Of a DNA stretch of 64,000 nucleotides, positions 1 through 8,275 are shown one piece after another. The notes below the pieces were generated by a model. The model made no database searches. It was given only the letters and a program-made list of their open reading frames with translations, and was not told the origin of the DNA. The first letter of the stretch is position 1, and every line of letters begins with the position of its first letter. Both the position numbers and the translations under genes were made by a program. The stretch is from NCBI RefSeq assembly GCF_900141745.1, contig NZ_FSRM01000002.1:3410001-3474000 (forward strand), given 5' to 3'. The stretch comes from Paraburkholderia phenazinium (lineage in GTDB: Bacteria; Pseudomonadota; Gammaproteobacteria; Burkholderiales; Burkholderiaceae).

Positions 1-2
1 AC

Positions 3-1100
3 CGTCCCGGCTGGGGTGCGTCGGGGCGCAATGGCGGACAGACGCTGGTGGGTTTCGCCAAAGACGAGATCATCGAAAGGCAGCTCGGGCTCGATGGGGC
101 ACGCGCGGCCTGGGCAATGTCCGTGGAAGGCGTGGCGCTGGTGCGCGAGCGCATCGAACGGTATGGGATCGATTGCGATTTCACACCGGGCTATCTGACC
201 GTCGCGACCAAACCGAAGCGCGTGCCCGATCTGCGCTCGTGGATGGACGATGCTTCGTCGCGCTGGGGCTATACGAAGCTTTCGTGGATCGACACCGATG
301 AGATCCGCGCCCGCGTCGCATCGGAGCGTTATCTGGCCGGCGTCTATGATCCGTTCTCCGGGCATCTGCATCCGCTGAAATATTGCCTGGGTCTTGCCGA
401 AGCGGCGCGGCGCGAAGGGGCGTTGCTGTTCGCGCGTTCGCCGGTGGTCGAAGTGGTGCGCGGCGAACGGCCGGTCGTGCGGACTGCGACTGGTGAAGTG
501 CGTTGCCGCTTTGTCGCTGCGTGCGGCAACGCGACCATCGGCAATGTGCTGCCCGCGGCGGTCGCGGCGCGGATCGCGCCGATCGCGTCGTATATCGTCG
601 CCACCGAGCGGCTCGGGCAAGCGCGTGCGTCCACCTTGATCGCCAGACGGGAAGCCGTGTGCGACAACAATTTCTTCCTCGACTACTTCCGCATCTCGGC
701 AGATCACCGTGTGCTGTTCGACGGCCGCGCCAGTTCGACGGGTGCGTCGCCTGCCCAGTTGTCCGAGCAGATTCGCAAGCGGATGGTGGACGTGTTTCCG
801 CAAGTGGCCGATGCGCGGGTCGAATATGCTTGGGGCGGCTTCGTGGATGTCACGCGCAATCGCGCGCCGGATTTCGGCTCGATCGATCCGAATTACTTCT
901 ATGTGCAGGGATTTTCCGGGCATGGCGTGGCGTTGACCGGGATTGCCGGGCGCGTCATTGCTCAGGCCATTGCCGGTGAGACAGCGGCATTCGATCTGTT
1001 CGCCGGGCTGCGTCATACGCGCTTTCCGGGTGGGCCGGCGTTGCGCGGACCGGCGCTTGAGCTTGGGATGCTGTATCACCGGATTCGCGAACTGCTGTAG
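3..1100 (+). CDS. FAD-dependent amine oxidoreductase, PuuB/OrdL type (5' end outside window)
   Basis: The reading frame is open from the window edge, so the N-terminus with the Rossmann dinucleotide motif lies upstream. The visible part (365 residues) begins just before the GASGRNGGQ motif, which is typical of DAO-family gamma-glutamylputrescine oxidases. The C-terminus carries the FAD-contact stretch YVQGFSGHGVALTG. The family oxidises amines or amino acids to the aldehyde or keto acid with H2O2 release, in the cytoplasm. An internal ATG at 48 is in frame but falls after the GGQ motif, so it is not the start. No other puu genes are visible downstream, so the exact amine substrate is open. 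Confidence 0.88.
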   Translation, partial: RPGWGASGRNGGQTLVGFAKDEIIERQLGLDGARAAWAMSVEGVALVRERIERYGIDCDFTPGYLTVATKPKRVPDLRSWMDDASSRWGYTKLSWIDTDEIRARVASERYLAGVYDPFSGHLHPLKYCLGLAEAARREGALLFARSPVVEVVRGERPVVRTATGEVRCRFVAACGNATIGNVLPAAVAARIAPIASYIVATERLGQARASTLIARREAVCDNNFFLDYFRISADHRVLFDGRASSTGASPAQLSEQIRKRMVDVFPQVADARVEYAWGGFVDVTRNRAPDFGSIDPNYFYVQGFSGHGVALTGIAGRVIAQAIAGETAAFDLFAGLRHTRFPGGPALRGPALELGMLYHRIRELL

Positions 1101-1122
1101 CTGTCACTCGGCAAAACGGACC

Positions 1123-1140
1123 CGCGCCACCGCTGGCGCG
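1123..1140. terminator. possible weak hairpin after the oxidoreductase
   Basis: A 7-bp GC-rich inverted repeat (CGCGCCA / TGGCGCG) with a 4-base loop starts 22 bases past the oxidoreductase stop. No T-run follows, so it may be a 3' stabilising hairpin rather than an intrinsic terminator. Confidence 0.35.
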
Positions 1141-1278
1141 GATCGCCTCGCCCGAACTGAAGGACCGGAACGGCGTGATCAAGGCACAATGACGTACCGC
1201 ACTACTGCTGTTGACCGTCAACACCGTGCTGATGTATCTCTTCATATTCCGCTTCCGACCCGCTACAGGCGAGACGCC

Positions 1279-2298
1279 ATGACTGCCCAACTCACCCCCG
1301 CTATCGCATCCAGATTCGCCAATCTGGCGCTGGATCATCTCACCCGCGAGTATCCGAACAAGCTGACGCATTCGCTTGAAGGTCCGCAAGACGTCCAGGG
1401 ACCACGCGCACTGCACCCGATCTTCTACGGCAGCTACGACTGGCATTCCTGCGTGCATGGCTACTGGCTTATCCTCCATCTGCTCGAACGCTTTCCTGGG
1501 TTGCCCGAGGCGGCGCGCATCGTCGCCGTCGTCAACGAGCATTTCACCGAAGCCAATGTGGCCGGCGAGCGCGCCTATCTCGACCTGCCGCAAAATCGCG
1601 GCTTCGAGCGGCCGTACGGCTGGGGCTGGCTGCTGGCGTTATCCGCACAGATCGACGCGCTGAAGCTGCGCAAGCATCCCCACGCCGCGCGCTGGAGCGA
1701 AACCTTCGCACCGCTAACCGAAGTCTTCATCCAACGCTTTGAAGAGTTTCTGCCCAAGGCCACCTATCCGCTACGCGTGGGCACGCATTTCAACATGGCG
1801 TTTGCGCTCGCCCTGACGCTCGACTTCGCACGGCAAACCTCACATGAATCGCTGGCGGCGCTGGTGATCGAAACCGCGCGCCGCTGGTATCTGGATGACG
1901 TCGCGTGTCAGGCGTGGGAACCGGCGGGAGATGAATTCCTCTCGCCGTCGTTGATGGAAGCCGAGTTGATGCGGCGAGTGCTGCCGGGCGCGCAATTCGC
2001 CACATGGTTCGACGCATTTCTACCGGAGCTCGCCGCGCAAAAACCAGCCACCCTGTTCGAACCGGTCACCGTGACCGATCGCAGCGACGGCAAGATCGCT
2101 CACCTCGACGGCCTCAATCTGAGCCGCGCATGGTGTCAGCGCTCGATCGCCCGCGCGCTGCCGGACGACGACGCGCGTCGCACGCTGCTCAACGAAGCGG
2201 CCGAGCGGCATCTGGACAGCGCGCTCGAGCATGTGGCCGGCGACTACATGGGAGAGCACTGGCTCGCAACCTTTGCGACGCTCGCGCTCGAAGCGTAA
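1279..2298 (+). CDS. DUF2891 domain-containing protein
   Basis: This 339-residue cytoplasmic protein has no signal peptide. I recognise it as DUF2891 from its early conserved blocks: FYGSYDWHSCVHGYW near residues 45-60, and RPYGWGWLLAL further on. The His/Trp-rich helical repeats recall alpha/alpha-barrel sugar-processing folds, but no activity is established for the family. The start was set at the ATG at 1279 because the in-frame extension upstream to 943 overlaps the preceding gene and has no family-like sequence. It appears monocistronic. Confidence 0.82.
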   Translation: MTAQLTPAIASRFANLALDHLTREYPNKLTHSLEGPQDVQGPRALHPIFYGSYDWHSCVHGYWLILHLLERFPGLPEAARIVAVVNEHFTEANVAGERAYLDLPQNRGFERPYGWGWLLALSAQIDALKLRKHPHAARWSETFAPLTEVFIQRFEEFLPKATYPLRVGTHFNMAFALALTLDFARQTSHESLAALVIETARRWYLDDVACQAWEPAGDEFLSPSLMEAELMRRVLPGAQFATWFDAFLPELAAQKPATLFEPVTVTDRSDGKIAHLDGLNLSRAWCQRSIARALPDDDARRTLLNEAAERHLDSALEHVAGDYMGEHWLATFATLALEA

Positions 2299-2432
2299 TG
2301 AGTGCCTCCGTTCCGGCGCACTGACACACCACCCCTCACGACCCACGTCCACTGTTTCTGTAAACGGTGGACACAATTGTTCTGGAACTTGGCGAGCGCG
2401 TTTCTTTCTTAAGAGAATCGAGGGAGACAATC

Positions 2433-2777
2433 ATGCTTCGCCTAATTGCGGCGCTCGGGGTGGTGGCAGTTCTGGCCGGCTGCGCCGTCGCGCCAGGTTA
2501 CGGATATCCGTACTACGACGGGCCGGCCTACCCGGACTACGGACAAGCCTACTATCCCGACTACGGTTATGGGTACGGCTATGGATACGCACCGGCCTAC
2601 GGTTCGGTCAGCATCTGGGGTGGCGGCGGCGGTTGCTGTTACTACGGCCACGGCGGCCGGTACTGGCATGGCGGCAGCGGCTGGCACGGCGGCGGTGGCT
2701 GGCATGGTGGCGGTGGCCACAGCGGTGGCGGCGGTAACTGGCACGGTGGCGGTGGCGGACACGGCCAGGGGCATTGA
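2433..2777 (+). CDS. small Gly/Tyr/His-rich lipoprotein
   Basis: This 114-residue protein has a type II signal peptide (MLRLIAALGVVAVLAGC) with lipobox LAGC, so Cys17 is the expected lipidation site. The mature part is low complexity: Tyr/Gly/Pro-rich to about residue 57, then GGGGG, CC, and repeated WHGGGG/HGGG blocks to the C-terminus. His-rich tails of this kind may bind metal, but that is inference. An AGGGAG ribosome binding site at 2421-2426 supports the ATG at 2433. The following hairpin at 2799-2831 suggests its own transcript. Confidence 0.82.
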   Translation: MLRLIAALGVVAVLAGCAVAPGYGYPYYDGPAYPDYGQAYYPDYGYGYGYGYAPAYGSVSIWGGGGGCCYYGHGGRYWHGGSGWHGGGGWHGGGGHSGGGGNWHGGGGGHGQGH

Positions 2778-2798
2778 GCCGTTCGGCCCCTTTCGCTT

Positions 2799-2831
2799 CG
2801 GCCGGCCATGAAGCCGGCCGGTCAGGTTTTT
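2799..2831 (+). terminator. intrinsic terminator after the Gly-rich lipoprotein
   Basis: CGGCCGGC (2799-2806), a 6-base loop and GCCGGCCG (2813-2820) are followed by GTCAGG and five T residues. Confidence 0.7.
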
Positions 2832-2917
2832 GCAATTCCTTAACATTAACGTTCCACAACTGGGGCTAAGATAGCGGGCCGTTCACCAACAAGGTCGATC
2901 TGACCCAGGAAAACCCC

Positions 2918-3052
2918 ATGAAGAAAATTTTGCTTGCCATCACGCTCGCCGCCGTCGCTATTGGCGTCATCGCTCCGGCTTCCGCCGAGGAACACCATCC
3001 GGTGTGCCACAAAGTAAAGGTTCATGGCCACTGGCAAAAGCGCTGCCACTAA
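2918..3052 (+). CDS. 44-residue exported His/Cys peptide (HHHH-motif type)
   Basis: Starting at ATG 2918 the frame encodes a Sec signal peptide (MKKILLAITLAAVAIG... cleaved after ASA), then a mature peptide of about 20 residues rich in His, Lys and Cys (EEHHPVCHKVKVHGHWQKRCH). The two cysteines and five histidines suggest disulfide formation or metal binding in the periplasm. Short exported peptides ending in a similar H-x-H-W-x-x-R-C-H pattern are, from memory, common in Burkholderia and relatives. The function is unknown. Confidence 0.75.
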   Translation: MKKILLAITLAAVAIGVIAPASAEEHHPVCHKVKVHGHWQKRCH

Positions 3053-3125
3053 GGCGCTGCCTGAGCCGCGGCTGACGCCGGGGCTTGCTGCCGCTGGAAA
3101 CTACAGCGGCCGCGCAAACCCGGCA

Positions 3126-3166
3126 GCAAAGAAAAAAATGGCCGCAGATTGCTCTGCGGCCATTCC
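3126..3166 (-). terminator. hairpin with T-run when read on the minus strand
   Basis: ATGGCCGCA and TGCGGCCAT form a 9-bp stem (3139-3165). On the plus strand it is preceded by a 7-A run, so on the minus strand it reads as hairpin plus T7. It could end read-through from the minus-strand P-type ATPase operon, or act on the plus strand as a 3' hairpin for the small His/Cys peptide. Confidence 0.5.
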
Positions 3167-3479
3167 ATATGCGCGGCTTCACTTCACCACGTTCTCATCA
3201 GTGTGCGCCCAATCTGGCGCGGCCCCGTTAATCATCCCCGTAATCAGAATTAGCAACACTTAGTTACGTTTGGTTACAGTCTAGGCGTTTTGGGAAAGCT
3301 TTCTATCATGGTTTTCCTTAGTATCCCCGCGACCCGCCACAGCCCGGCCGCAACCGCCCGTAGCGCTTTCCTGGCGCTTCATGCAGCTTGCCATCCTGCC
3401 AATTTGAGCTAGAGTTTTAATTAGACAAAACAACAAAAAGCTGGCGCAGACCAGGTACAAACCACCGCGGGGGCGGAAG
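3167..3479. other. intergenic, no gene seen
   Basis: This is a relatively AT-rich stretch with frequent stops in all frames. Its right end carries the ribosome binding site GGCGGAAG just before the ATG at 3480. No convincing sigma70 promoter or RNA structure was found. Confidence 0.4.
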
Positions 3480-3716
3480 ATGCTTACACTAATCGATCAG
3501 GACATCGCGCATATCACGCGCGTCATGAAGCCATCGGTGTGCGGGGATTTCGGCGGATGCATCCTGCCACCGGACTACTGGCGCAAGCGTCTGTTCAGAC
3601 TGCTCGACGCCCATCACGTCACCAAACCCCAACTCTGCTCAATCGACGACTTGCTGTTGCAACTCGATGAGCTCGATGCGGCCATCAGGCACGGCAAGGT
3701 GACCGCCGATACGTAG
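3480..3716 (+). CDS. small conserved-looking hypothetical protein
   Basis: This 78-residue soluble protein has no signal peptide or membrane segment. It is mixed alpha-helical by eye, with an N-terminal stretch carrying two cysteines (CGDFGGC) and a leucine-rich helix near the C-terminus (LLLQLDELDAAI). A ribosome binding site (GGCGGAAG) lies directly upstream. The even, GC-rich codon use supports it as coding. It is convergent with the minus-strand ATPase gene, 43 bases away. I do not recognise the family. Confidence 0.6.
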   Translation: MLTLIDQDIAHITRVMKPSVCGDFGGCILPPDYWRKRLFRLLDAHHVTKPQLCSIDDLLLQLDELDAAIRHGKVTADT

Positions 3717-3759
3717 CTCCATCGCTTTACTGCAGTCCCGGTCAATCCATCGCTGCGCT

Positions 3760-5952
3760 TCAATGCGGCGCGGCGGCGGTCTGCGCGTCATTCACATGCG
3801 TGTCCCGGCTCGGCTTCGATGCGGAATCCTCGTCGATCCGCAGTAGCCGTCCGGCGTTCGCGATCACGATGAACGTGCCGACGTTGTGCAGGATCGCCAC
3901 CCACACCGCTCCTAGCAAACCGAGCGCAGCAAGCGCCATGATCTCGACAGTCCACAGCAATCCGATCGCCGCATTGATGCTGGCGGTGCGGCGGCAGCGC
4001 CGGCCAAGCCGGATGCAGGTTGGGATGCGGCGCAGATCGTCGCCGAGCAGCACGATGTCGGCAGAGGCCACCGCGATATCGATCCCGCGTTCGCCCATCG
4101 CGATGCTGGTCGCGCCAGCCTTGATCGCCAGCACGTCGTTCAGGCCGTCGCCGACCACGAGCGGATGATGGCCCGCTTCGAGTTCGTGCATCACGTAGTC
4201 GAGCTTGTCGTGCGGCAGCGCTTGGGAGACGACCGTCTCGATGCCGACCTCGGCGGCCACCTTGCGCGCCACGGCATCGCGATCGCCCGTCAGCAGGGTT
4301 TGGCGCACGAGGCCAAGCTCGCGCAGTTCGGCGAGCGCACCGGCGGCTTCGGCGCGCAAGGCATCGGCGAAGCCGAACCAGGCGAGCAGCTTACCGTTGA
4401 GCGCGAGGCCGACACACGGGCCGTCGATGGAATCGGGCGACGGTTGCAAAGCCGTTACGTGGTCGCGCAGTAATTCCGCGCGACCGAGCACGGCGGTGCC
4501 GTCCGGCGTTTCCGCGACGACCCCGAGGCCGCGCAATTCGCGGGTGCGCTCGAACGGCGTGGCGTCGTGCCCGGTGGCTGATGTGGCTGATGTGGCTGAT
4601 GTGGCTGAAGTCGCTGACGCGGATGATGTGGGCGATGTAGCCGATGCAGTAGACGCGTCCAACGCCGCATACCGCGTCAACGCCCGGCTCACCGGATGCG
4701 CACTTCCAGCCCCCAGCCGCGCCGCCAGCGCAACGGCCTCCGCTCGCACCACGCCGGGCTGCGCGAACACATCCGCCACGCGCAGTTCTCCATGCGTGAG
4801 CGTGCCGGTCTTGTCGATCACCAGCGAATCGATCTCGGCAATGCGGTCGAGAAATGCGGCGTTCCTGAACAACACGCCGTGCCGCGCACCCACCGCGATC
4901 CCGGCAATCGCCGTGGAAGGCGCGGCCAGCACCAGCGCGCACGGACATGCAGCGACGATCACCGCCAGCATCGCCGACGCATTGGCCGACGCGAACCAGA
5001 CAATCGCCGCGATCAGCAGCACCAGCGCCAGATAACCGCCCATGTAGCGTTCGAGCACCTGGGTGATCGGCGGCTTCACCTGTTCGGCGCGTTGCAGCAG
5101 TTCGATGATCTTGCCGAGCGCCGAGTGCTCGCCCGCATGCGTAACTTCGATGCGCAGCGGGCCGTCGAGATTTAACGCGCCGCCGAACACCGCGGCGCCT
5201 TCATCCACATCGAGCGGCAACGACTCGCCGGTGATCGGCCCGTTGTCGACGCTCGAGCGGCCGCGCCGCACCAGGCCGTCGGCGGGAATCCGCGAGCCGG
5301 CGGCCACCTCCACCATATCGCCGGCGCGGATCGCCTCGTAAGCCACTTCTTCGATCGTGCCATCGGTCCTGACGCGCCGGACATTGCCCGAGGTTAGCCG
5401 GCCAAGCGCGCGGATCGCCTCTTGCGAACCCAGCACGCTGCGCTCTTCGAGCGCATGTCCGAAGGTCATGACGATCGGCAGCAAGGCCGCGGTCGTCATG
5501 TCGCCGGTCGCCCACGCTGCCAGCATGGCGAGCGCAATCAGCCGGTCGGTGACGCCATGCAGACTCGGCGACTTCAGGCTGTACCAGGCGCCGGTGAATA
5601 CTGGCCCCGCCACCAGCAGCGACGAGAGTCCCGCCAATACTTCGGCGAGCTGCGCTCCGCCGGGTGCGAAGTAGCGCCATGCCATCGACAGCAGCAGCAG
5701 GCCGCCCGCCAGCAAAGCAAGCGCGATCTGCCGCGTGACGATGCTCCGTTCTGTAGCTGAGAGCGCGATGCCCGGTCCATCGTCATCGTGCGAATGAGCG
5801 GCGTGCGGGTCGTGGTCGTGGTCGTGGCCATTGCCGTGCCCATCGTCATGGCCGTGTTCATGCCCGGCGCCGTCAGCGCCATGGGCACCATGCGCCAAAT
5901 CACCCGCCCCACCGGGAGTAGCACGCTCAACCGGATCGATATGAGCGCTCAT
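3760..5952 (-). CDS. P1B-type heavy-metal ATPase with His-rich N-terminus
   Basis: This 730-residue integral membrane ATPase has the actuator motif TGES (about 239-242), CPC in the sixth-helix position (about 336-338), the phosphorylation motif DKTGTLT (about 379), the N-domain HP of SAHPV (about 418), and GDGLND (about 600). Instead of an N-terminal HMA domain it has a His/Asp-rich stretch (residues 14-60). The ZntA metal-site residues are not conserved: the Lys of helix 7 is replaced, and the Asp of the helix-8 DxG motif is Asn (HNVGT, about 688). The substrate is therefore uncertain among transition metals. A Ser/Ala/Thr tandem-repeat linker lies in the nucleotide domain (about 434-459). 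It is the last gene of a four-gene operon and overlaps the SPFH gene before it by 4 bases. Confidence 0.9.
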   Translation of the reverse strand: MSAHIDPVERATPGGAGDLAHGAHGADGAGHEHGHDDGHGNGHDHDHDPHAAHSHDDDGPGIALSATERSIVTRQIALALLAGGLLLLSMAWRYFAPGGAQLAEVLAGLSSLLVAGPVFTGAWYSLKSPSLHGVTDRLIALAMLAAWATGDMTTAALLPIVMTFGHALEERSVLGSQEAIRALGRLTSGNVRRVRTDGTIEEVAYEAIRAGDMVEVAAGSRIPADGLVRRGRSSVDNGPITGESLPLDVDEGAAVFGGALNLDGPLRIEVTHAGEHSALGKIIELLQRAEQVKPPITQVLERYMGGYLALVLLIAAIVWFASANASAMLAVIVAACPCALVLAAPSTAIAGIAVGARHGVLFRNAAFLDRIAEIDSLVIDKTGTLTHGELRVADVFAQPGVVRAEAVALAARLGAGSAHPVSRALTRYAALDASTASATSPTSSASATSATSATSATSATGHDATPFERTRELRGLGVVAETPDGTAVLGRAELLRDHVTALQPSPDSIDGPCVGLALNGKLLAWFGFADALRAEAAGALAELRELGLVRQTLLTGDRDAVARKVAAEVGIETVVSQALPHDKLDYVMHELEAGHHPLVVGDGLNDVLAIKAGATSIAMGERGIDIAVASADIVLLGDDLRRIPTCIRLGRRCRRTASINAAIGLLWTVEIMALAALGLLGAVWVAILHNVGTFIVIANAGRLLRIDEDSASKPSRDTHVNDAQTAAAPH
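4573..4650. repeat. short tandem repeat inside the P-type ATPase gene
   Basis: Perfect and degenerate 9-base units (TGATGTGGC on the plus strand) encode repeated Ser-Ala-Thr in the nucleotide-binding domain. The array is in frame, so unit loss or gain would change linker length without breaking the gene. Confidence 0.75.
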
Positions 5953-7151
5953 TGAATTTTCCCCGGCAGCACCAGACTCGATGCATCGTGCGGATCGATC
6001 GTCGTCACGCGTCCAGCCTTTGACAGGATCTGCTGGATCCGGTCGCGATACGCACGCGCCAGCAAGCCCGGATCGCTGTTGGCATCGAGCGGCGTTTCGA
6101 GTTGCAGGATCGTGGTGGTTTCAGCCTGCGCCGTCGCGACACGCTCGCTGGCGCTCGCCTGCGCGCTCTGCAGAATCTGATCCGCTGACTGCTGCGCGCC
6201 CTGGCGGATGTTCTCAGCCGTCGTGCGTGCATCGGCAATATTGCGGTCGGCGGTCTGCAGCGAGGTGAGCACCGAGTTGAACGCATCGACCGCAGTTGCC
6301 GGAAACTGCGCCTGCACATCCATGCGCGCTACCTCGATACCGAGGCCCGTATGCGCAGCCGCGAGCGCATTCAAATGGCGCTGCACCGCCTGCGCCATGT
6401 CGCCGCGCAACTGCTCGCGCTTGACCGCCATCTGCTGGTCGGACGACAACAGTTCGGGACGTGCCACCAGAATCGAATCGAGGTCGCGCCCCGCCGTCAC
6501 TTCGACCACCGCCGCTGCAACCACACGCTGTAACGCAGATTCGAGGCGCTCTTTTTGCAGCACGTAGGCGTACGGATCGACGACGCGATAGTAGAGCGTC
6601 GCGCTCAGTTGCACGACGCCTTCGTCGCCGGTCAGCACATAGCCTGAGCCGGCCAGCGCATCGGGCAACGTCGGGCCGGCGTTATCGGGCGAGCCGGCGT
6701 CGGAGTCGGGCGAGGCAGAGCCGAGCGATGTAGCCTCTGATGGGATTCCTAACGAACTGGCCTCACCAGGCGGCAGCGGCATCGTCTGACTGGATTGAGC
6801 CGATTGACTGGATTGCGTCGTAGCGACCGGATCCGCAGCGCGAGCGCGCGGGTCGCGATCAAGCGAACTGATGCGCTGTTCCAGCACACGCGCGCTGCCG
6901 GGAATCAGCAGCACGGTTTCGAACGGTTGCGGCATCGCCACCAGCAACCCCGCGTCCTGCGTGCGCACGAAGGCGCCGAAACGCATCACGACAGCCCGGC
7001 TATCCGCGGGAATACGGCGGATATTCGAAGTGGCCCACACCCCTGCCGCGAGTAGCGCAATCACCACCACGAACCAGAACGCAAGGCGCACGGCTTGTGC
7101 GCCGGGTCCGAGCGACGGTGTTGGCGACGACGTCTCCATGGCGGTACTCAT
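5949..7151 (-). CDS. SPFH/Band 7 membrane protein, HflK-like (third gene of operon)
   Basis: This 400-residue protein has a short N-terminal cytoplasmic tail, one membrane helix (about 25-45), then an SPFH domain (ADSRAVVMRFGAF... onward). An acidic, Ser/Ala/Pro-rich insertion (about 100-150) interrupts the SPFH domain, and a long Ala/Gln-rich coiled coil follows (about 290-360). SPFH proteins oligomerise into membrane cages that organise or restrain membrane enzymes; HflK/HflC do this to FtsH. It overlaps both neighbours by 4 bases, implying translational coupling. This is an additional SPFH set, distinct from a housekeeping hflX-hflK-hflC locus, because hflX is absent here. Confidence 0.85.
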   Translation of the reverse strand: MSTAMETSSPTPSLGPGAQAVRLAFWFVVVIALLAAGVWATSNIRRIPADSRAVVMRFGAFVRTQDAGLLVAMPQPFETVLLIPGSARVLEQRISSLDRDPRARAADPVATTQSSQSAQSSQTMPLPPGEASSLGIPSEATSLGSASPDSDAGSPDNAGPTLPDALAGSGYVLTGDEGVVQLSATLYYRVVDPYAYVLQKERLESALQRVVAAAVVEVTAGRDLDSILVARPELLSSDQQMAVKREQLRGDMAQAVQRHLNALAAAHTGLGIEVARMDVQAQFPATAVDAFNSVLTSLQTADRNIADARTTAENIRQGAQQSADQILQSAQASASERVATAQAETTTILQLETPLDANSDPGLLARAYRDRIQQILSKAGRVTTIDPHDASSLVLPGKIQ

Positions 7152-8275
7152 GGGGCGTGCTTGCCCTTCTTCGACGGCGCAGGAGCTTGCGCTTGCGTCT
7201 GCGACTGCTCGGCTTGCGTCACACCGAGTCCGGCGGGACCCTGCACGAGCACATTGAACGGCGCGGCGTCGGTGCGCAGGATCAGGTTCGTATTGGTGTT
7301 GACCACGCCGTTCAGCGTATCGAGCGAGCGCAGCATCGTATAGAGATGCGGGTTGCCCGCATAACTCTTGCCGTAGATCGCCGCCGCATCCTGGCGCGAC
7401 TGCGCCTCGATCTGCGCAGCCTTGACGTTGGCATCGGCAATGGCAATGCGCGCATCACGATCCGCATCGGAACGGATCTGCGCGGCTTGCCGTTTGCCAT
7501 CCGCGGTGCGTTGCGCAGCCACTGTTTCACGTTCGGCCCGCATGCGCTCGACAGTCGCCGAGAGCGTCACGGCGGGCAACGTCAGTTGCTCCAGCCCGAC
7601 CTGCACCACATGCACGCCATACGCCTGATAGAGCTGCGAATCGACCTGACGGCGCAGTTCATCTTCGAACGCAGCGATGCGCACCTGGCCCGGGTTGGTG
7701 TTCACGAGCGAAGCGAGATCGAAGTCAGCCGAGGTGGTCTGCAACGCGGAGCCGAGCAGCGAGCGAATCTGCCGCGCCGCCTCATCAGGTTCGTTGCGCA
7801 CGGCGCGCACAAAACGGCCGACATCGCTCGCGTTGGCCGGCACACGCCACGCCACATAGGCTTGCACGATGATGCGCAAGCCATCGCGTGTGCCGACGTC
7901 CTGCAGGCCGCTCGAGGTCGTATGCAGACGCAGGTCGACCGGCACGGCGGCTTCGATCGGCGCCGGCAAACGCCACGCGAGGCCGGGTTCGAGCAGCACT
8001 CGCACTGGTTCGCCGAAGCGCGTCACCACGGTAGCCTGACCCGCCTGGACCTGAATGAAGCTCGCGACCGCAAACGCGATCACGACGCACAGCGCCGCCA
8101 GCGCCACACGCCAGTAGAAACCGGGGCCGCCGGTTGCCGCACCGCCGTGGCCGTGCGCATCACCGCCGCGGTGGTGATGCGCGTGACCATGAGCGTGCGC
8201 ATGCGAATGATTCAAACTCACAATATCCCCCGAAGCCGTCTGTCCGATGCCACGCGGCGAGTACGTCGCCGTCAA
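7148..8275 (-). CDS. SPFH/Band 7 membrane protein with His-rich N-terminus, HflC/HflK-like (second gene of operon)
   Basis: This 375-residue protein begins with a His/Gly/Ala-rich cytoplasmic stretch (about 22-48, repeated H-A-H and HHH), then one membrane helix (about 55-75). An SPFH domain (QATVVTRFGEPVR... onward) and a coiled-coil region (about 225-285) follow, with a C-terminal tail resembling the HflC end. The His-rich tract mirrors that of the ATPase encoded two genes downstream, suggesting both proteins see the same metal (inference). It overlaps the 400-residue SPFH gene and the 631-residue SPFH gene by 4 bases each. Confidence 0.85.
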   Translation of the reverse strand: MTATYSPRGIGQTASGDIVSLNHSHAHAHGHAHHHRGGDAHGHGGAATGGPGFYWRVALAALCVVIAFAVASFIQVQAGQATVVTRFGEPVRVLLEPGLAWRLPAPIEAAVPVDLRLHTTSSGLQDVGTRDGLRIIVQAYVAWRVPANASDVGRFVRAVRNEPDEAARQIRSLLGSALQTTSADFDLASLVNTNPGQVRIAAFEDELRRQVDSQLYQAYGVHVVQVGLEQLTLPAVTLSATVERMRAERETVAAQRTADGKRQAAQIRSDADRDARIAIADANVKAAQIEAQSRQDAAAIYGKSYAGNPHLYTMLRSLDTLNGVVNTNTNLILRTDAAPFNVLVQGPAGLGVTQAEQSQTQAQAPAPSKKGKHAP

